DNA of 64,000 nucleotides from Enterobacter sp. BIGb0383. Lineage in GTDB: Bacteria > Pseudomonadota > Gammaproteobacteria > Enterobacterales > Enterobacteriaceae. The position numbers and the translations under genes are program-made. Shown here one piece after another: positions 11,146 through 24,372 of the stretch. The notes below the pieces were generated by a model that worked only from the letters and a program-made list of their open reading frames with translations, did not search any database and had not been told where the DNA came from. Within the stretch, counting starts at the first letter, position 1, and every line of letters begins with the position of its first letter. The stretch lies in contig NZ_RJKQ01000006.1 of assembly GCF_003751845.1 (NCBI RefSeq), forward strand, positions 1-64,000, read 5' to 3'.

Positions 11146-12620
11146 ATAAACTGCTGCGCCATTTTTTCCCTCTGTCACTGCGGGTTCGCTTCCTGCTGGC
11201 AACCGCTGCGGTGGTTCTGGTGCTGTCCCTGGCCTACGGCATGGTGGCGCTGGTGGGTTACAGCGTCAGCTTCGACAAAACCACCTTCCGCCTGCTGCGC
11301 GGCGAAAGTAATCTTTTTTATACTCTGGCAAAATGGCAGGACAACCGTCTTTACGTCGAGCTGCCGGAGAATCTTAACCAGCAAAGCCCGAGCATGGCGC
11401 TGATCTACAACGATCGCGGCCAGCTGCTGTGGGCGCAGCGCGATGTGCCCTGGCTGGTCAAGCGTATTCGCCCTGAGTGGCTGAAAACCAACGGCTTCCA
11501 TGAAATTGAGGCCGATGCGGGCGATACCAGTATCCTGTTGCGCAGCGATGCCCAGTCGCAGGAGTCCCTGCAGGCTATTCGCGAATATGACGCGGATGCG
11601 GAAATGACGCACTCCGTGGCGATTAACGTTTATCCAGCCACGTCGCAGATGCCGCAGCTAACGATTGTGGTGATTGATACCATCCCGATTGAGCTAAAAC
11701 GCTCATATATGGTCTGGAACTGGTTCGTCTACGTGCTTGCCGCCAATCTGTTGCTGGTGCTGCCCCTGCTGTGGCTCGCGGCCTGGTGGAGCCTGCGCCC
11801 TATCGAAGCGCTGGCAAAAGAGGTGCGTGAACTCGAAGAGCACAATCGCGAGCTGCTCAACCCGGCAACCACCCGTGAACTCACCAGCCTGGTGCGTAAC
11901 CTTAACCGCCTGCTGAAAAGCGAGCGCGACCGCTATCAGAAGTACCGCACCACCCTCACCGATTTAACCCATAGCCTGAAAACACCTCTGGCGGTACTGC
12001 AGAGCACCCTGCGCTCCCTGCGCGGCAATACGCTGAGCGTCGCAGAGGCGGAGCCGGTGATGCTGGAGCAGATCAGCCGTATCTCCCAGCAAATCGGCTA
12101 CTACCTGCATCGCGCCAGCATGCGCGGCAGCGGCGGTCTCACCAGCCGTGAGCTGCATCCGGTTGCGCCGCTGCTCGACAGTCTGATCTCCGCGTTAAAC
12201 AAGGTTTATCAGCGTAAAGGCGTCAATATCACGCTGGATATCTCCCCGGAAATTAGCTTTGTCGGCGAGCAGAATGACTTTATGGAGGTGATGGGCAATA
12301 TCCTCGATAACGCCTGTAAGTACTGCCTTGAGTTCGTTGAGGTGACCGCCCGCCTGAGCGACGACGCGCTGCACGTTATCGTCGAGGACGATGGTCCCGG
12401 TATCCCGCACAGCAAGCGCGATCTGGTCTTCGACCGCGGACAGCGCATTGATACATTGCGCCCGGGCCAGGGGGTTGGGCTGTCGGTCGCCCGCGAAATT
12501 GTCGAGCAGTATGAAGGGAAAATCCTCACCGCCGACAGCCCACTCGGCGGGGCGCAAATGGAAGCCGTTTTTGGCCGTCAGCACCCCGGCAGCAAAGAGA
12601 ACGCAAAGCTCACGCGATAA
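11142..12620 (+). CDS. phoQ: Sensor histidine kinase PhoQ
   Basis: A 492-residue inner-membrane sensor kinase; E. coli PhoQ has 486. Two membrane helices (about 17-40 and 195-215) enclose a periplasmic PAS-like sensor. A HAMP domain follows, then the H box with His277 in LTHSLKTPL, the N box [10 protein letters not shown], and the G boxes DDGPGIP and GQGVGL. The periplasmic acidic patch that E. coli uses to bind divalent cations at the membrane (EDDDDAE, 148-154) reads EYDADAE here, losing acid residues at 149 and 151. The C-terminus is a few residues longer. It is translationally coupled to phoP. Confidence 0.97.
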   Translation: MNKLLRHFFPLSLRVRFLLATAAVVLVLSLAYGMVALVGYSVSFDKTTFRLLRGESNLFYTLAKWQDNRLYVELPENLNQQSPSMALIYNDRGQLLWAQRDVPWLVKRIRPEWLKTNGFHEIEADAGDTSILLRSDAQSQESLQAIREYDADAEMTHSVAINVYPATSQMPQLTIVVIDTIPIELKRSYMVWNWFVYVLAANLLLVLPLLWLAAWWSLRPIEALAKEVRELEEHNRELLNPATTRELTSLVRNLNRLLKSERDRYQKYRTTLTDLTHSLKTPLAVLQSTLRSLRGNTLSVAEAEPVMLEQISRISQQIGYYLHRASMRGSGGLTSRELHPVAPLLDSLISALNKVYQRKGVNITLDISPEISFVGEQNDFMEVMGNILDNACKYCLEFVEVTARLSDDALHVIVEDDGPGIPHSKRDLVFDRGQRIDTLRPGQGVGLSVAREIVEQYEGKILTADSPLGGAQMEAVFGRQHPGSKENAKLTR

Positions 12621-12675
12621 TTCCGCGTGGGCACGTTATAATCCGTGTCAGATTCCTGCCTGCGGACAAAAAAAC

Positions 12676-13797
12676 ATGGATTATCATTTAACGCTCAACT
12701 GGCCCGACTTTCTCGAACGCTACTGGCAAAAACGCCCGGTAGTGCTGAAACGCGGCATCGCCAATTTTGTCGACCCTATCACCCCGGATGAACTGGCCGG
12801 GCTGGCGATGGAAGAGGAAGTGGACAGCCGTCTGGTCAGCCATCTCGACGGCAAATGGCAGGTCGGGCACGGCCCCTTTGAAAGCTACGATCACCTTGGC
12901 GAAAGCAACTGGTCGCTGCTGGTACAGGCCGTCGATCACTGGCACGAGCCTGCCGCCGCGCTGATGCGTCCGTTCCGGGCGCTGCCGGACTGGCGGATGG
13001 ATGACCTGATGATCTCCTTCTCGGTGCCGGGCGGCGGCGTAGGTCCGCACCTCGATCAGTACGATGTCTTTATCATTCAGGGAACCGGCCGTCGCCGCTG
13101 GCGCGTCGGCGAAAAAATCCCGATGAAGCAGCACTGCCCTCACCCGGATCTGCTCCAGGTCGACCCGTTTGAGGCGATTATTGATGAAGAGCTGGAGCCG
13201 GGCGATATTCTCTACATTCCGCCGGGATTCCCGCACGAAGGCTACTCTCTGGAAAACTCCCTGAACTACTCCGTCGGTTTCCGGGCGCCCAATGGCCGGG
13301 AGCTGATCAGCGGTTTCGCCGACTACGTATTGCAGCGCGAGCTGGGCAGCTACCGTTACAGCGATCCGGACGTCCCCTCCCGCGAGCTGGCAGCGGATAT
13401 TCTGCCCCAGGAAGTCGATGCCGTACGCAAGATGATGCTGGACCTGATCGACCAGCCTGAGCACTTCCAGCAGTGGTTTGGCGAGTTTATCTCCCAGTCG
13501 CGCCACGAGCTGGACGTCTCTCCGCCGGAGCCGCCTTACCAGCCCGATGAAATCTATGACGCGCTGCAGCAGGGCGATAAGCTGGTGCGCCTCGGCGGCC
13601 TGCGCGTGCTGCGGATCGGTGACGATGTCTTTGCTAACGGTGAGAAGATCGATACCCCGCATCGTCCGGCGCTAATCGCTCTGGCCGGTCATATGGTGCT
13701 GGATGCGGAGAAATTCGGCGATGCGCTGGAAGATCCGTCGTTCCTCGCCATGCTGGCGGCGCTGGTCAACAGCGGCTACTGGTTCTTTGAGGATTAA
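12676..13797 (+). CDS. roxA: Ribosomal protein L16 arginine hydroxylase RoxA
   Basis: A 373-residue JmjC-type 2-oxoglutarate/Fe(II) oxygenase, the same length as E. coli RoxA (YcfD). It hydroxylates Arg81 of ribosomal protein L16. The iron triad is His125 and Asp127 (PHLDQYD) with His187 (FPHEGYS) on a cupin barrel; the C-terminal part holds dimerisation and winged-helix regions. The ATG at 12676 gives the family length; an upstream in-frame extension from 12391 lies inside phoQ and was rejected. A TATAAT at 12637-12642 could be its own -10, but no good -35 precedes it. It converges on pepT. Confidence 0.97.
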   Translation: MDYHLTLNWPDFLERYWQKRPVVLKRGIANFVDPITPDELAGLAMEEEVDSRLVSHLDGKWQVGHGPFESYDHLGESNWSLLVQAVDHWHEPAAALMRPFRALPDWRMDDLMISFSVPGGGVGPHLDQYDVFIIQGTGRRRWRVGEKIPMKQHCPHPDLLQVDPFEAIIDEELEPGDILYIPPGFPHEGYSLENSLNYSVGFRAPNGRELISGFADYVLQRELGSYRYSDPDVPSRELAADILPQEVDAVRKMMLDLIDQPEHFQQWFGEFISQSRHELDVSPPEPPYQPDEIYDALQQGDKLVRLGGLRVLRIGDDVFANGEKIDTPHRPALIALAGHMVLDAEKFGDALEDPSFLAMLAALVNSGYWFFED

Positions 13798-13805
13798 ATA
13801 AACCT

Positions 13806-13830
13806 GCCCGGCGCACAGAACGCGCCGGGC
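13806..13830. terminator. Bidirectional terminator between roxA and pepT
   Basis: A perfect 9-bp GC-rich stem GCCCGGCGC/GCGCCGGGC with a 7-base loop lies between two converging genes. Short T-rich stretches follow on both strands (ATTTTC and TTTATTT). Confidence 0.65.
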
Positions 13831-13837
13831 ATGATTT

Positions 13838-15064
13838 TCAGACCGGCTTCGCGGTCAGCTCGGCGATACGTACAATCACCTGCACCGCTTTTTCCATCCC
13901 CTCCAGCGTCACAAACTCGTGCTTGCCGTGGTAGTTATAGCCGCCGGTAAACAGGTTAGGACAGGGCAGTCCCATAAACGAAAGCTGAGCCCCATCGGTC
14001 CCGCCGCGAATAGGCTTCATATCCGGTTCAATATCGCAGTCGCGCATCGCCTGCTCGGCAATCTCGACAATGTGCGGAAACGCCGCCACTTTCTCGCGCA
14101 TATTGTAGTAGCTGTCCTCGAAGATCAGTTCGATGTAGCAATCCGGGTGCAGCCCTTTACCGACCTTTTTGGCGATCTCCATAATCTTGCGCTTGCGGGC
14201 TTCAAAGGATTTTCGCTCAAAATCACGGATGATGTAGTGCATTTCAGCGCGATCGACGCTGCCCTTCATGCTGGCCAGATGGTAAAAACCCTCGTAGCCT
14301 TCGGTATTTTCCGGGCTTTCGTCTGCCGGCACCTCGGCGTGAATACGGGCGGCCAGCGACAGGGCGTTAACCATCACCCCTTTGGCCGTGCCCGGGTGGA
14401 CGTTATTGCCGACGATTTTGATGGTCACGGACGCGGCGTTAAAGTTTTCAAACTCCAGCTCACCCACGCCGCCGCCGTCAACTGTATAGGCCCACTGCGC
14501 GTCAAAGGCCGTCACGTCAAAATGCTTCGCGCCTTTGCCCACTTCTTCATCCGGCGTGAAGGCCACGCGAATATCGCCGTGCGGGATTTTTTTGTGTTTC
14601 ATTACCGCCAGCGCGGTCATGATCTCCGCCACGCCCGCTTTGTCATCTGCGCCCAGCAGGGTTTTGCCGTCGGTAGTGATCAGGGTCTGCCCGAGCAGCT
14701 GGTGCAGAACCGGGAACATCACCGGGGAGAGAATTTCATCCCCCATTCCCAGCGCAATGTCGCCGCCGCGATAGTTTTCGACAATCTGCGGCTTCACGTT
14801 TTTGCCGCTGAAATCGGGCGCGGTATCAACGTGGGAGATAAAGCCAATCACCGGAACAGCGTGTGGCACATTCGACGGCAGCGTGGCCATCACGGTGCCT
14901 TTGTCGCTCAGGGTTACATTGACCAGCCCCATCTCTTCGAGCTGCAGTTTGAGCAACCGTAACAGCTTCCACTGTCCTTCCGTGCTGGGTACCTGGCGCA
15001 CGCCAGCTTTAGATTGTGTATCCAGAGACACGTACTGTAAAAAACGCTCAAGTAATTTATCCAT
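13838..15064 (-). CDS. pepT: Peptidase T (tripeptidase)
   Basis: A 408-residue M20-family metallopeptidase, the same length as the E. coli and Salmonella enzymes. It removes the N-terminal residue of tripeptides in the cytoplasm. Zinc ligands and catalytic residues lie in [35 protein letters not shown] and NYHGKHEF. The MDKLLERF start at 15064 matches the family; a 16-residue upstream extension lacks support. Salmonella pepT is induced without oxygen by FNR, and a partial FNR-like palindrome sits about 55 bases upstream of this start. Confidence 0.97.
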   Translation of the reverse strand: MDKLLERFLQYVSLDTQSKAGVRQVPSTEGQWKLLRLLKLQLEEMGLVNVTLSDKGTVMATLPSNVPHAVPVIGFISHVDTAPDFSGKNVKPQIVENYRGGDIALGMGDEILSPVMFPVLHQLLGQTLITTDGKTLLGADDKAGVAEIMTALAVMKHKKIPHGDIRVAFTPDEEVGKGAKHFDVTAFDAQWAYTVDGGGVGELEFENFNAASVTIKIVGNNVHPGTAKGVMVNALSLAARIHAEVPADESPENTEGYEGFYHLASMKGSVDRAEMHYIIRDFERKSFEARKRKIMEIAKKVGKGLHPDCYIELIFEDSYYNMREKVAAFPHIVEIAEQAMRDCDIEPDMKPIRGGTDGAQLSFMGLPCPNLFTGGYNYHGKHEFVTLEGMEKAVQVIVRIAELTAKPV

Positions 15065-15117
15065 AGTCACCCCCACTTTTCGTCGCAACATTATTAATAA
15101 GCACGAAAACATAAGTA

Positions 15118-15131
15118 TTGCGTCAGGTCAC
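15118..15131 (-). promoter_or_regulatory. Possible FNR site of pepT
   Basis: On the minus strand GTGAC-CTGA-CGCAA matches the FNR consensus at 6 of 10 positions. Its centre is about 40 bases upstream of the start expected from a TAATAA -10 at 15091-15096, the distance typical of FNR activation. Confidence 0.4.
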
Positions 15132-15221
15132 TTTTCCTCCGGCAAATGAGAATATTTCTCCCTTGTTGCCTTCATTGTGCATAATAACGCGGCTTATCTG
15201 CCAATCCATGCGCGACACCCA

Positions 15222-15250
15222 TTGGCGATAACGGTGGGATGCCGTAGAAT
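15222..15250 (+). promoter_or_regulatory. Promoter of potABCD
   Basis: TTGGCG (15222-15227) and TAGAAT (15245-15250) are separated by exactly 17 bases, a good sigma-70 promoter, giving a leader of about 70 bases before potA. Confidence 0.6.
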
Positions 15251-15328
15251 GCCTGCCCTTAATCAAAAGTCAGACCCTAAGGTGGTTAACGACAAACCCC
15301 GCAGCATTTCGCCTTCCGCTGCGTCTAC

Positions 15329-16448
<1,120 letters not shown>

Positions 16449-16465
<17 letters not shown>

Positions 16466-17306
16466 ATTCCAGAATCTGGTGATCGCCACTATCGTCGGCT
16501 GGCTTGTGTTGTTTGTCTTCCTGCCCAACCTGATGATCATCGGCACCAGCTTCCTGACCCGCGACAACGACAGCTTTGTCAAAATGGTCTTTACGCTGGA
16601 TAACTACGCCCGGCTGCTCGATCCGCTCTATTTTCAGGTGCTGCTGCACTCTCTGAATATGGCGCTGATCGCCACCCTCGCCTGCCTGGCGCTCGGTTAC
16701 CCGTTCGCCTGGTTTCTGGCGCGTCTGCCGCGCCGGGTCCGTCCGCTGCTGCTGTTCCTGCTGATTGTCCCGTTCTGGACCAACTCGCTTATCCGCATCT
16801 ATGGGCTGAAGATCTTCCTCAGCACCAAAGGTTATATGAACGAGTTCCTCCTGTGGCTGGGGGTTATCGATGAGCCGATTCGCCTTATGTTTACGCCGTC
16901 GGCGGTGATTATCGGCCTGGTTTACATTCTGCTGCCGTTTATGGTGATGCCGCTCTATTCCAGCATTGAAAAGCTCGATAAACCGCTGCTGGAGGCCGCG
17001 AAGGATCTCGGTGCCAGCCGCCTGCAGACCTTTATCCGCATTATTATTCCGCTGACTATGCCGGGGATTATCGCCGGATGCCTGCTGGTGATGCTGCCGG
17101 CAATGGGCCTCTTTTATGTGTCGGACCTGATGGGCGGCGCGAAAAACCTGCTGATCGGCAACATCATTAAGAGTCAGTTCCTCAATATTCGCGACTGGCC
17201 GTTCGGCGCGGCGACCAGCATTACGCTGACGCTGGTGATGGGCCTGATGCTGCTGGTTTACTGGCGCGCCGCACGCATGCTGAATAAAAAAGGGGAACTT
17301 GAATGA
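16449..17306 (+). CDS. potB: Spermidine/putrescine ABC transporter permease PotB
   Basis: A 285-residue inner-membrane permease with about six hydrophobic helices and the binding-protein-dependent transport motif EAAKDLGAS near residue 180, which contacts the PotA ATPase. It forms the channel with PotC. The ATG at 16449 lies within the end of potA, with GGAGGT 12 bases upstream; some annotations of this family start about ten residues later. It overlaps potC by 4 bases. Confidence 0.96.
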
Positions 17307-18088
17307 TCGGTCGACTGCTTCGCGGCGGTTTTATGACCGCCATTTACGCGTACCTGTATATTCCGATTATCATCCTGATCGTGAACTCCTTTAACAGTTC
17401 GCGATTCGGGATCAACTGGCAGGGTTTTACCACCAAATGGTATAGCCTGCTAATGAACAACGATAGCCTGCTGCAGGCGGCGAAGCACTCGCTGACGATG
17501 GCGGTCTTTTCCGCCACCTTCGCCACGCTGATGGGTTCCCTGACGGCGGTAGCGCTCTATCGCTACCGTTTTCGCGGTAAACCCTTCGTCAGCGGCATGC
17601 TGTTTGTGGTGATGATGTCGCCGGATATCGTGATGGCCATCTCTCTGCTGGTGCTGTTTATGCTGCTGGGTATCCAGCTGGGCTTCTGGTCGCTGCTGTT
17701 TTCCCATATCACCTTCTGCCTGCCCTTTGTGGTTGTGACCGTCTATGCCCGCCTGAAAGGCTTCGACGTGCGAATGCTGGAAGCGGCGAAGGACCTGGGC
17801 GCCAGCGAAATCACCATTCTGCGCAAAATCATTATGCCGCTGGCCATGCCTGCGGTCGCTGCCGGCTGGCTGCTGAGCTTTACCCTGTCGATGGATGACG
17901 TGGTGGTGTCGTCGTTTGTGACCGGGCCGGGTTATGAAATTCTGCCGTTGAAGATTTATTCGATGGTGAAAGTCGGCGTATCGCCTGAGGTGAATGCGCT
18001 GGCAACCATTCTGTTAGTTCTGTCGCTGGTTATGGTGATCGCCAGCCAGCTTATTGCACGTGATAAAACTCAGGGGACGTCAAAATGA
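17303..18088 (+). CDS. potC: Spermidine/putrescine ABC transporter permease PotC
   Basis: A 261-residue inner-membrane permease; E. coli PotC has 264. It has six predicted helices and the coupling motif [10 protein letters not shown] near residue 160. It pairs with PotB to form the translocation path. ATGA overlaps couple it to potB upstream and potD downstream. Confidence 0.96.
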   Translation: MIGRLLRGGFMTAIYAYLYIPIIILIVNSFNSSRFGINWQGFTTKWYSLLMNNDSLLQAAKHSLTMAVFSATFATLMGSLTAVALYRYRFRGKPFVSGMLFVVMMSPDIVMAISLLVLFMLLGIQLGFWSLLFSHITFCLPFVVVTVYARLKGFDVRMLEAAKDLGASEITILRKIIMPLAMPAVAAGWLLSFTLSMDDVVVSSFVTGPGYEILPLKIYSMVKVGVSPEVNALATILLVLSLVMVIASQLIARDKTQGTSK

Positions 18089-19131
18089 TGAAATGGTCAC
18101 GCCACCTGCTTGCTGCGGGTGCTCTGGCACTGGGCATGAGCGCGGCACACGCCGATGATGGCAAAACGCTCTACTTCTATAACTGGACCGAGTACGTCCC
18201 GCCGGGACTGCTGGAACAGTTCACCAAAGAGACCGGCATCAAGGTTATCTATTCGACCTATGAGTCGAATGAGACCATGTACGCCAAGCTGAAGACCTAT
18301 CAGGACGGCGCATACGACCTGGTCGTGCCTTCCACCTACTACGTGGATAAAATGCGTAAAGAGGGGATGATCCAGAAGATCGACAAATCGTCCCTGAGCA
18401 ACTTCCACAATCTCGACCCGGATATGCTCAATAAGCCGTTTGATCCGAACAACGACTACTCCATCCCCTATATCTGGGGTGCGACGGCCATTGGCGTGAA
18501 CAGCGACGAGATCGATCCGAAAACCATCACCGGCTGGGCCGACCTGTGGAAACCGGAATACAAAAGCAGCCTGCTGCTGACCGACGATGCCCGGGAAGTC
18601 TTCCAGATAGCCCTGCGCAAGCTTGGCTACTCCGGCAATACCACGGACCCGAAAGAGATTGAAGCCGCTTACCACGAACTGCAGAAGCTGATGCCTAACG
18701 TGGCGGCGTTTAACTCCGATAACCCGGCTAACCCGTATATGGAAGGGGAAGTGAATCTCGGGATGGTGTGGAACGGCTCGGCGTGGGTTGCCCGTCAGGA
18801 AGGCACCCCGCTGGAGATTGTCTGGCCGAAAGAAGGCGGGATCTTCTGGATGGATAGCCTGGCCATTCCGGCCAATGCGAAAAACAAAGACGCTGCGCTG
18901 CAGCTAATTAACTTCCTGCTGCGCCCGGAAGTGGCGAAAGAAGTGGCGGAAACCATTGGCTACCCGACGCCAAATCTGGCGGCGCGCAAGCTGCTCAGCC
19001 CGGACGTGGCGAACGATAAGTCGCTCTATCCGGACGCTAAAACCATCAGTCAGGGTGAGTGGCAGAACGACGTGGGCGACACCAGCGCCCTCTATGAAAG
19101 CTACTATCAGAAACTGAAAGCGGGTCGTTAA
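18085..19131 (+). CDS. potD: Spermidine/putrescine-binding periplasmic protein PotD
   Basis: A 348-residue periplasmic binding protein, the same length as E. coli PotD. The signal peptide (residues 1-23, cleaved after AHA) is followed by TLYFYNWTEYVPPG, the start of the two-lobe polyamine-binding fold. The conserved tract around VVPSTYYVDKM and the ligand-region aromatic and acidic residues (for example GGIFWMDS) are present. It hands preferred ligand spermidine to PotBC. It is last in the pot operon and converges on cobB. Confidence 0.97.
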   Translation: MMKWSRHLLAAGALALGMSAAHADDGKTLYFYNWTEYVPPGLLEQFTKETGIKVIYSTYESNETMYAKLKTYQDGAYDLVVPSTYYVDKMRKEGMIQKIDKSSLSNFHNLDPDMLNKPFDPNNDYSIPYIWGATAIGVNSDEIDPKTITGWADLWKPEYKSSLLLTDDAREVFQIALRKLGYSGNTTDPKEIEAAYHELQKLMPNVAAFNSDNPANPYMEGEVNLGMVWNGSAWVARQEGTPLEIVWPKEGGIFWMDSLAIPANAKNKDAALQLINFLLRPEVAKEVAETIGYPTPNLAARKLLSPDVANDKSLYPDAKTISQGEWQNDVGDTSALYESYYQKLKAGR

Positions 19132-19139
19132 ACAGACCT

Positions 19140-19162
19140 CGCCCTCTCCACAGGAGAGGGCG
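19140..19162. terminator. Hairpin between potD and cobB
   Basis: A perfect 10-bp stem CGCCCTCTCC/GGAGAGGGCG with an ACA loop lies between converging genes. It lacks a clear T run, so termination is inferred from stem strength and position. Confidence 0.5.
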
Positions 19163-19173
19163 AACTCAGACGG

Positions 19174-19992
19174 TTAGAGATCTTTTAGCAACCTGTCGAT
19201 ATACTCCGGCACCACTTCACTGGCCAGCCCGTAGTGCTTCTCTTCAAATTCGCTTCCCACCTGGCTCGGCTCAAGGTTTAGCTCAACCGTATGCGCGCCG
19301 TGCAGTTTGGCTTCGTGGACAAAACCGGCGGCAGGATAAACGTGCCCGGACGTGCCGATGGCAATAAAGATATCGGCCATCTGCAGTGCCATATAGATAT
19401 GATCCATATCCAGCGGCATCTCACCGAACCACACCACGTGCGGACGCAGCGGCGCGGGGAACTGGCAGCAGTGGCACTTATCGTCCGCCGTCACCTCGCC
19501 TTCCCAGTCAATAACCTGCCCGCTTTGCGTACAGCGCACCTTTAACAGCTCGCCGTGCATATGGATAACGTTCTGGCTCCCCGCACGCTCGTGCAGATTG
19601 TCGATATTCTGCGTCACCAGCATAAAGCGATCGCCAAGCTCGGCTTCCAGCCGCGCCAGCGCCTGATGCGCGGCGTTGGGGGTAATTTCTGGCTGCTGCA
19701 GCTGACGGCGGCGAGCGTTATAAAATGACTGCACCAGTTCAGGGTTGCGCGCAAAACCATCCGGCGTGGCGACATCCTCAACCCGGTGCTCTTCCCACAG
19801 GCCGTCAGCGGCGCGAAAGGTACGAATACCCGATTCCGCCGAGATTCCGGCTCCTGTCAGTACCAATACTCTAGGCTTTTCCATTTTTTCCGGCATCCTG
19901 TCTCTGAAAAAAATACGCTGACGCAGGCGGTCGCGTAACCGGCGCTTATTTCTGCGAAAACGACAAACCCGATGTAGACGACGCGACTGCAT
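19174..19992 (-). CDS. cobB: NAD-dependent protein deacylase CobB (sirtuin)
   Basis: A 272-residue sirtuin that removes acetyl and succinyl groups from protein lysines using NAD+; acetyl-CoA synthetase is the classic target. [14 protein letters not shown] and [11 protein letters not shown] bind NAD+, HMHGEL holds the catalytic His, and four cysteines (VRC and KCHCC region, plus Cys nearby) form the small zinc module. Tyr and Arg in YNARRRQ give succinyl specificity. The basic N-terminus of about 36 residues is the long-isoform extension; an internal Met at EKMEKPRVL would give the short form of about 236 residues. It is the last gene of the lolCDE-nagK-cobB run. Confidence 0.96.
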   Translation of the reverse strand: MQSRRLHRVCRFRRNKRRLRDRLRQRIFFRDRMPEKMEKPRVLVLTGAGISAESGIRTFRAADGLWEEHRVEDVATPDGFARNPELVQSFYNARRRQLQQPEITPNAAHQALARLEAELGDRFMLVTQNIDNLHERAGSQNVIHMHGELLKVRCTQSGQVIDWEGEVTADDKCHCCQFPAPLRPHVVWFGEMPLDMDHIYMALQMADIFIAIGTSGHVYPAAGFVHEAKLHGAHTVELNLEPSQVGSEFEEKHYGLASEVVPEYIDRLLKDL

Positions 19993-20004
19993 ATCAGCCT
20001 CGGT

Positions 20005-20919
20005 TTACTCACTAGTTATATGAAGAAACGCCGCGCCGCGCATGCCACCGGCATCGCCGTGACGCGCGAGCGCAATGCGGGGTACGCGTGCGGCCGGCAA
20101 CAAATGCTGTGCCAGACGCTCTTCCAGGCCGCTGGCCAGCCGGGAAAAATTCGACAGGCCGCCGCCCAGTACAACAATATGCGGATCGACGATGGTCAGT
20201 ATCGATCCCATGCACACTGCCAGCAAATCCAGATAGCGTTCCACGTGCTCGCGGGCATTGGCATCGCCGGCTTCCCAGCGCGCAATAATCTCAGGTGCCT
20301 GCAACGATTCATGGTAGAAGTGATGCCAGAGCCATGCAAACCCACGGCCGGACAGATAGTTCTCGATACAGCCCAGCTGACCACAGCCGCAGCGGGTCAA
20401 TGGAAAATCAAACCCCAGCAGGGTCAACGCATCAACCGGCAGACGAATATGGCCGAATTCGCCGGTAATATAGCTCCGTCCGGTGACGGATTTTCCGTTC
20501 ACCACAATACCGCCACCGACGCCGGTGCCGAGGATTAGCCCCATCACCACCGGATAGGAACGGAATTCGTCATCCCAGGCTTCGGAAAGGGTAAAACAGT
20601 TGGCATCGTTGTCCAGACGGACGTCACGCTGAAGGCGCTGGCTCAGATCGGCCCGCAGCGGTTGACCGCTGGCGGCCGGGACATTCGCCGCATACAGGGT
20701 GCCGTCATCGGTTTCCGGCATGCCGGGAATACCAATCCCGACGGTGCCTTCACAGCCAAAACGGGCGTCGGCCACGGCGACCAGATCGCAGACCGCGCTC
20801 AGAAAGGACGCATAGCTGTCGCGAGGCGTGGCAATGCGCGTTTCCCACTGCAGGTTTCTCGCCGCATCAAACACGCCCAGCGCGATCTTACTGCCACCGA
20901 TATCGAACCCGTAATGCAT
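20005..20919 (-). CDS. nagK: N-acetylglucosamine kinase NagK
   Basis: A 304-residue ROK-family kinase; E. coli NagK has 303. It phosphorylates free GlcNAc at C6 during recycling of cell-wall muropeptides. The ATP motif DIGGSKIA is at the N-terminus, [12 protein letters not shown] carries the catalytic Asp, GTGVGGGIV binds phosphate, and the zinc motif is [14 protein letters not shown] precedes the start. Located 19 bases after lolE and 12 before cobB, it is probably co-transcribed with both. NagZ, elsewhere in this window, acts earlier in the same recycling pathway. Confidence 0.96.
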   Translation of the reverse strand: MHYGFDIGGSKIALGVFDAARNLQWETRIATPRDSYASFLSAVCDLVAVADARFGCEGTVGIGIPGMPETDDGTLYAANVPAASGQPLRADLSQRLQRDVRLDNDANCFTLSEAWDDEFRSYPVVMGLILGTGVGGGIVVNGKSVTGRSYITGEFGHIRLPVDALTLLGFDFPLTRCGCGQLGCIENYLSGRGFAWLWHHFYHESLQAPEIIARWEAGDANAREHVERYLDLLAVCMGSILTIVDPHIVVLGGGLSNFSRLASGLEERLAQHLLPAARVPRIALARHGDAGGMRGAAFLHITSE

Positions 20920-20938
20920 TGCCGCTCCTTGTAGGGAT

Positions 20939-22182
20939 TTACTGTCCGCTCAATACCCTTGCAGGGTCAATATTGCTGGCGCGTCTGGCCGGATACCAGC
21001 TGGCCAGCAGGCTCAGCGCCAGCGCGGTAGCCAGAACATAGACCACATCCATCCAGTGCAGCTCTGACGGCAGAAAATCGATAAAGTAAATATCACCCGA
21101 CAGAAAACGATGGCCGATCAGTCGCTCAATGCCCTTGATGATGGGCGTCAGCTGCAGAGCAGCAACCACGCCAACAACAACGCCGCACAGGCTGCCCAGC
21201 AGTCCGGCAAGCAAACCATACCATACGAAAATCGCACGGATCAGGCCATCTTTCGCCCCCAGCGTGCGCAATACCGCAATATCGCTACTTTTCTCTTTCA
21301 CCGCCATCACCAGGGTGGAGACGATATTAAAACAGGCCACCCCAATCACCAGCACCATCGCCAGGTACATAATGGCGCGGATCATCTGAATATCACGGTA
21401 CATATAGCCGTAGGTGCCAATCCAGCTCTTGATATAGACATAGCTGTTGGTCACCTCGCCGGCATCGCGCACCAGCACATTCGCGTTAAAGACATCCTGA
21501 ACCTTGATAGCAATCCCGGTCACGCTGTCGCCCATCTCCAGATACTGGCGGGCATCGTCAATCGGGATCATGGCAAAACTGTGGTCCAGCTGGCCGCTTA
21601 ACTGCAGGATACCCGCCACCTGCAGTCTGACGCGCTTCGGCTGCAGGAGCTTGTTATCCGCATTGGCGTTGGGGATCATGATAGAGACCCAGTCACCCTG
21701 CTTCACTTTTAGCGCATCCGCGACGCCTTTGCCGATGATAATCTGCTGTTCGCCGCCTTTAAACTGGCTCCATGCGCCGTTCTGCACAAACTGCGGCAGC
21801 GTGCTGAGACGGCTTTCCTGCTGCGGGTCAACGCCCTTAATCTGGATAGCCCGCAGATTTGCACCGCTCTCCATCAGGCCGGTAAACTGAATATAGGGCG
21901 CGGCAGCAAGCACGCCGGGTACTTTTTCGACTTTCGCCAGCGCGCTGTTCCAGTTATTCCAGGGCTGGTTAACCGGTTCGATCTCTCCGTGCGGCACGAC
22001 CGCCAGAATGCGGTTGTTCAGCTCGCGCTCGAATCCGTTCATCGCGCTCAGGCCGACAATCAGTACCGCCACACCCAGCGCAATGCCGACCGTTGAGATT
22101 ACCGAAATCAGCGACACCATCCCACTGCGCCGACGGCCCCGGCTGAAGCGCAGGCCGATCAAAAGTGACAGAGGCGATGCCA

Positions 22183-22183
<1 letters not shown>
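20939..22183 (-). CDS. lolE: Lipoprotein-releasing system permease LolE
   Basis: A 414-residue inner-membrane protein, the same length as E. coli LolE. It has one N-terminal helix, a large periplasmic domain and three C-terminal helices (FtsX/MacB topology). In the LolCDE complex it accepts lipoproteins from the inner membrane and passes them toward LolA. Typical segments are [19 protein letters not shown] and the [14 protein letters not shown] region near residue 310. The start overlaps the lolD stop (TAATG). Confidence 0.97.
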
Positions 22184-24160
<1,977 letters not shown>

Positions 24161-24372
24161 TCACCCGAAAACCAAAAAACGCCTATAAATCAAATCAGTA
24201 TTCTATTCCTTCCAGCAAAACGCCCCTTTAGTCGTTCACCAGGCCAATTGCAGCGCAAAACAGCCTGACCTTTTTCCTAAAATATCCAGATACAGACTGT
24301 TACCGGTTTACGCCCGCCCTCCCCCTGTTCAGGATTAACGTTTTGTTTATGGCAAACAGGTCTGCGATCATT

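Noticed and set aside
12391-12675. Longer RoxA start inside phoQ
   Set aside because: It overlaps the conserved phoQ kinase domain in another frame; the ATG at 12676 gives 373 residues as in E. coli.
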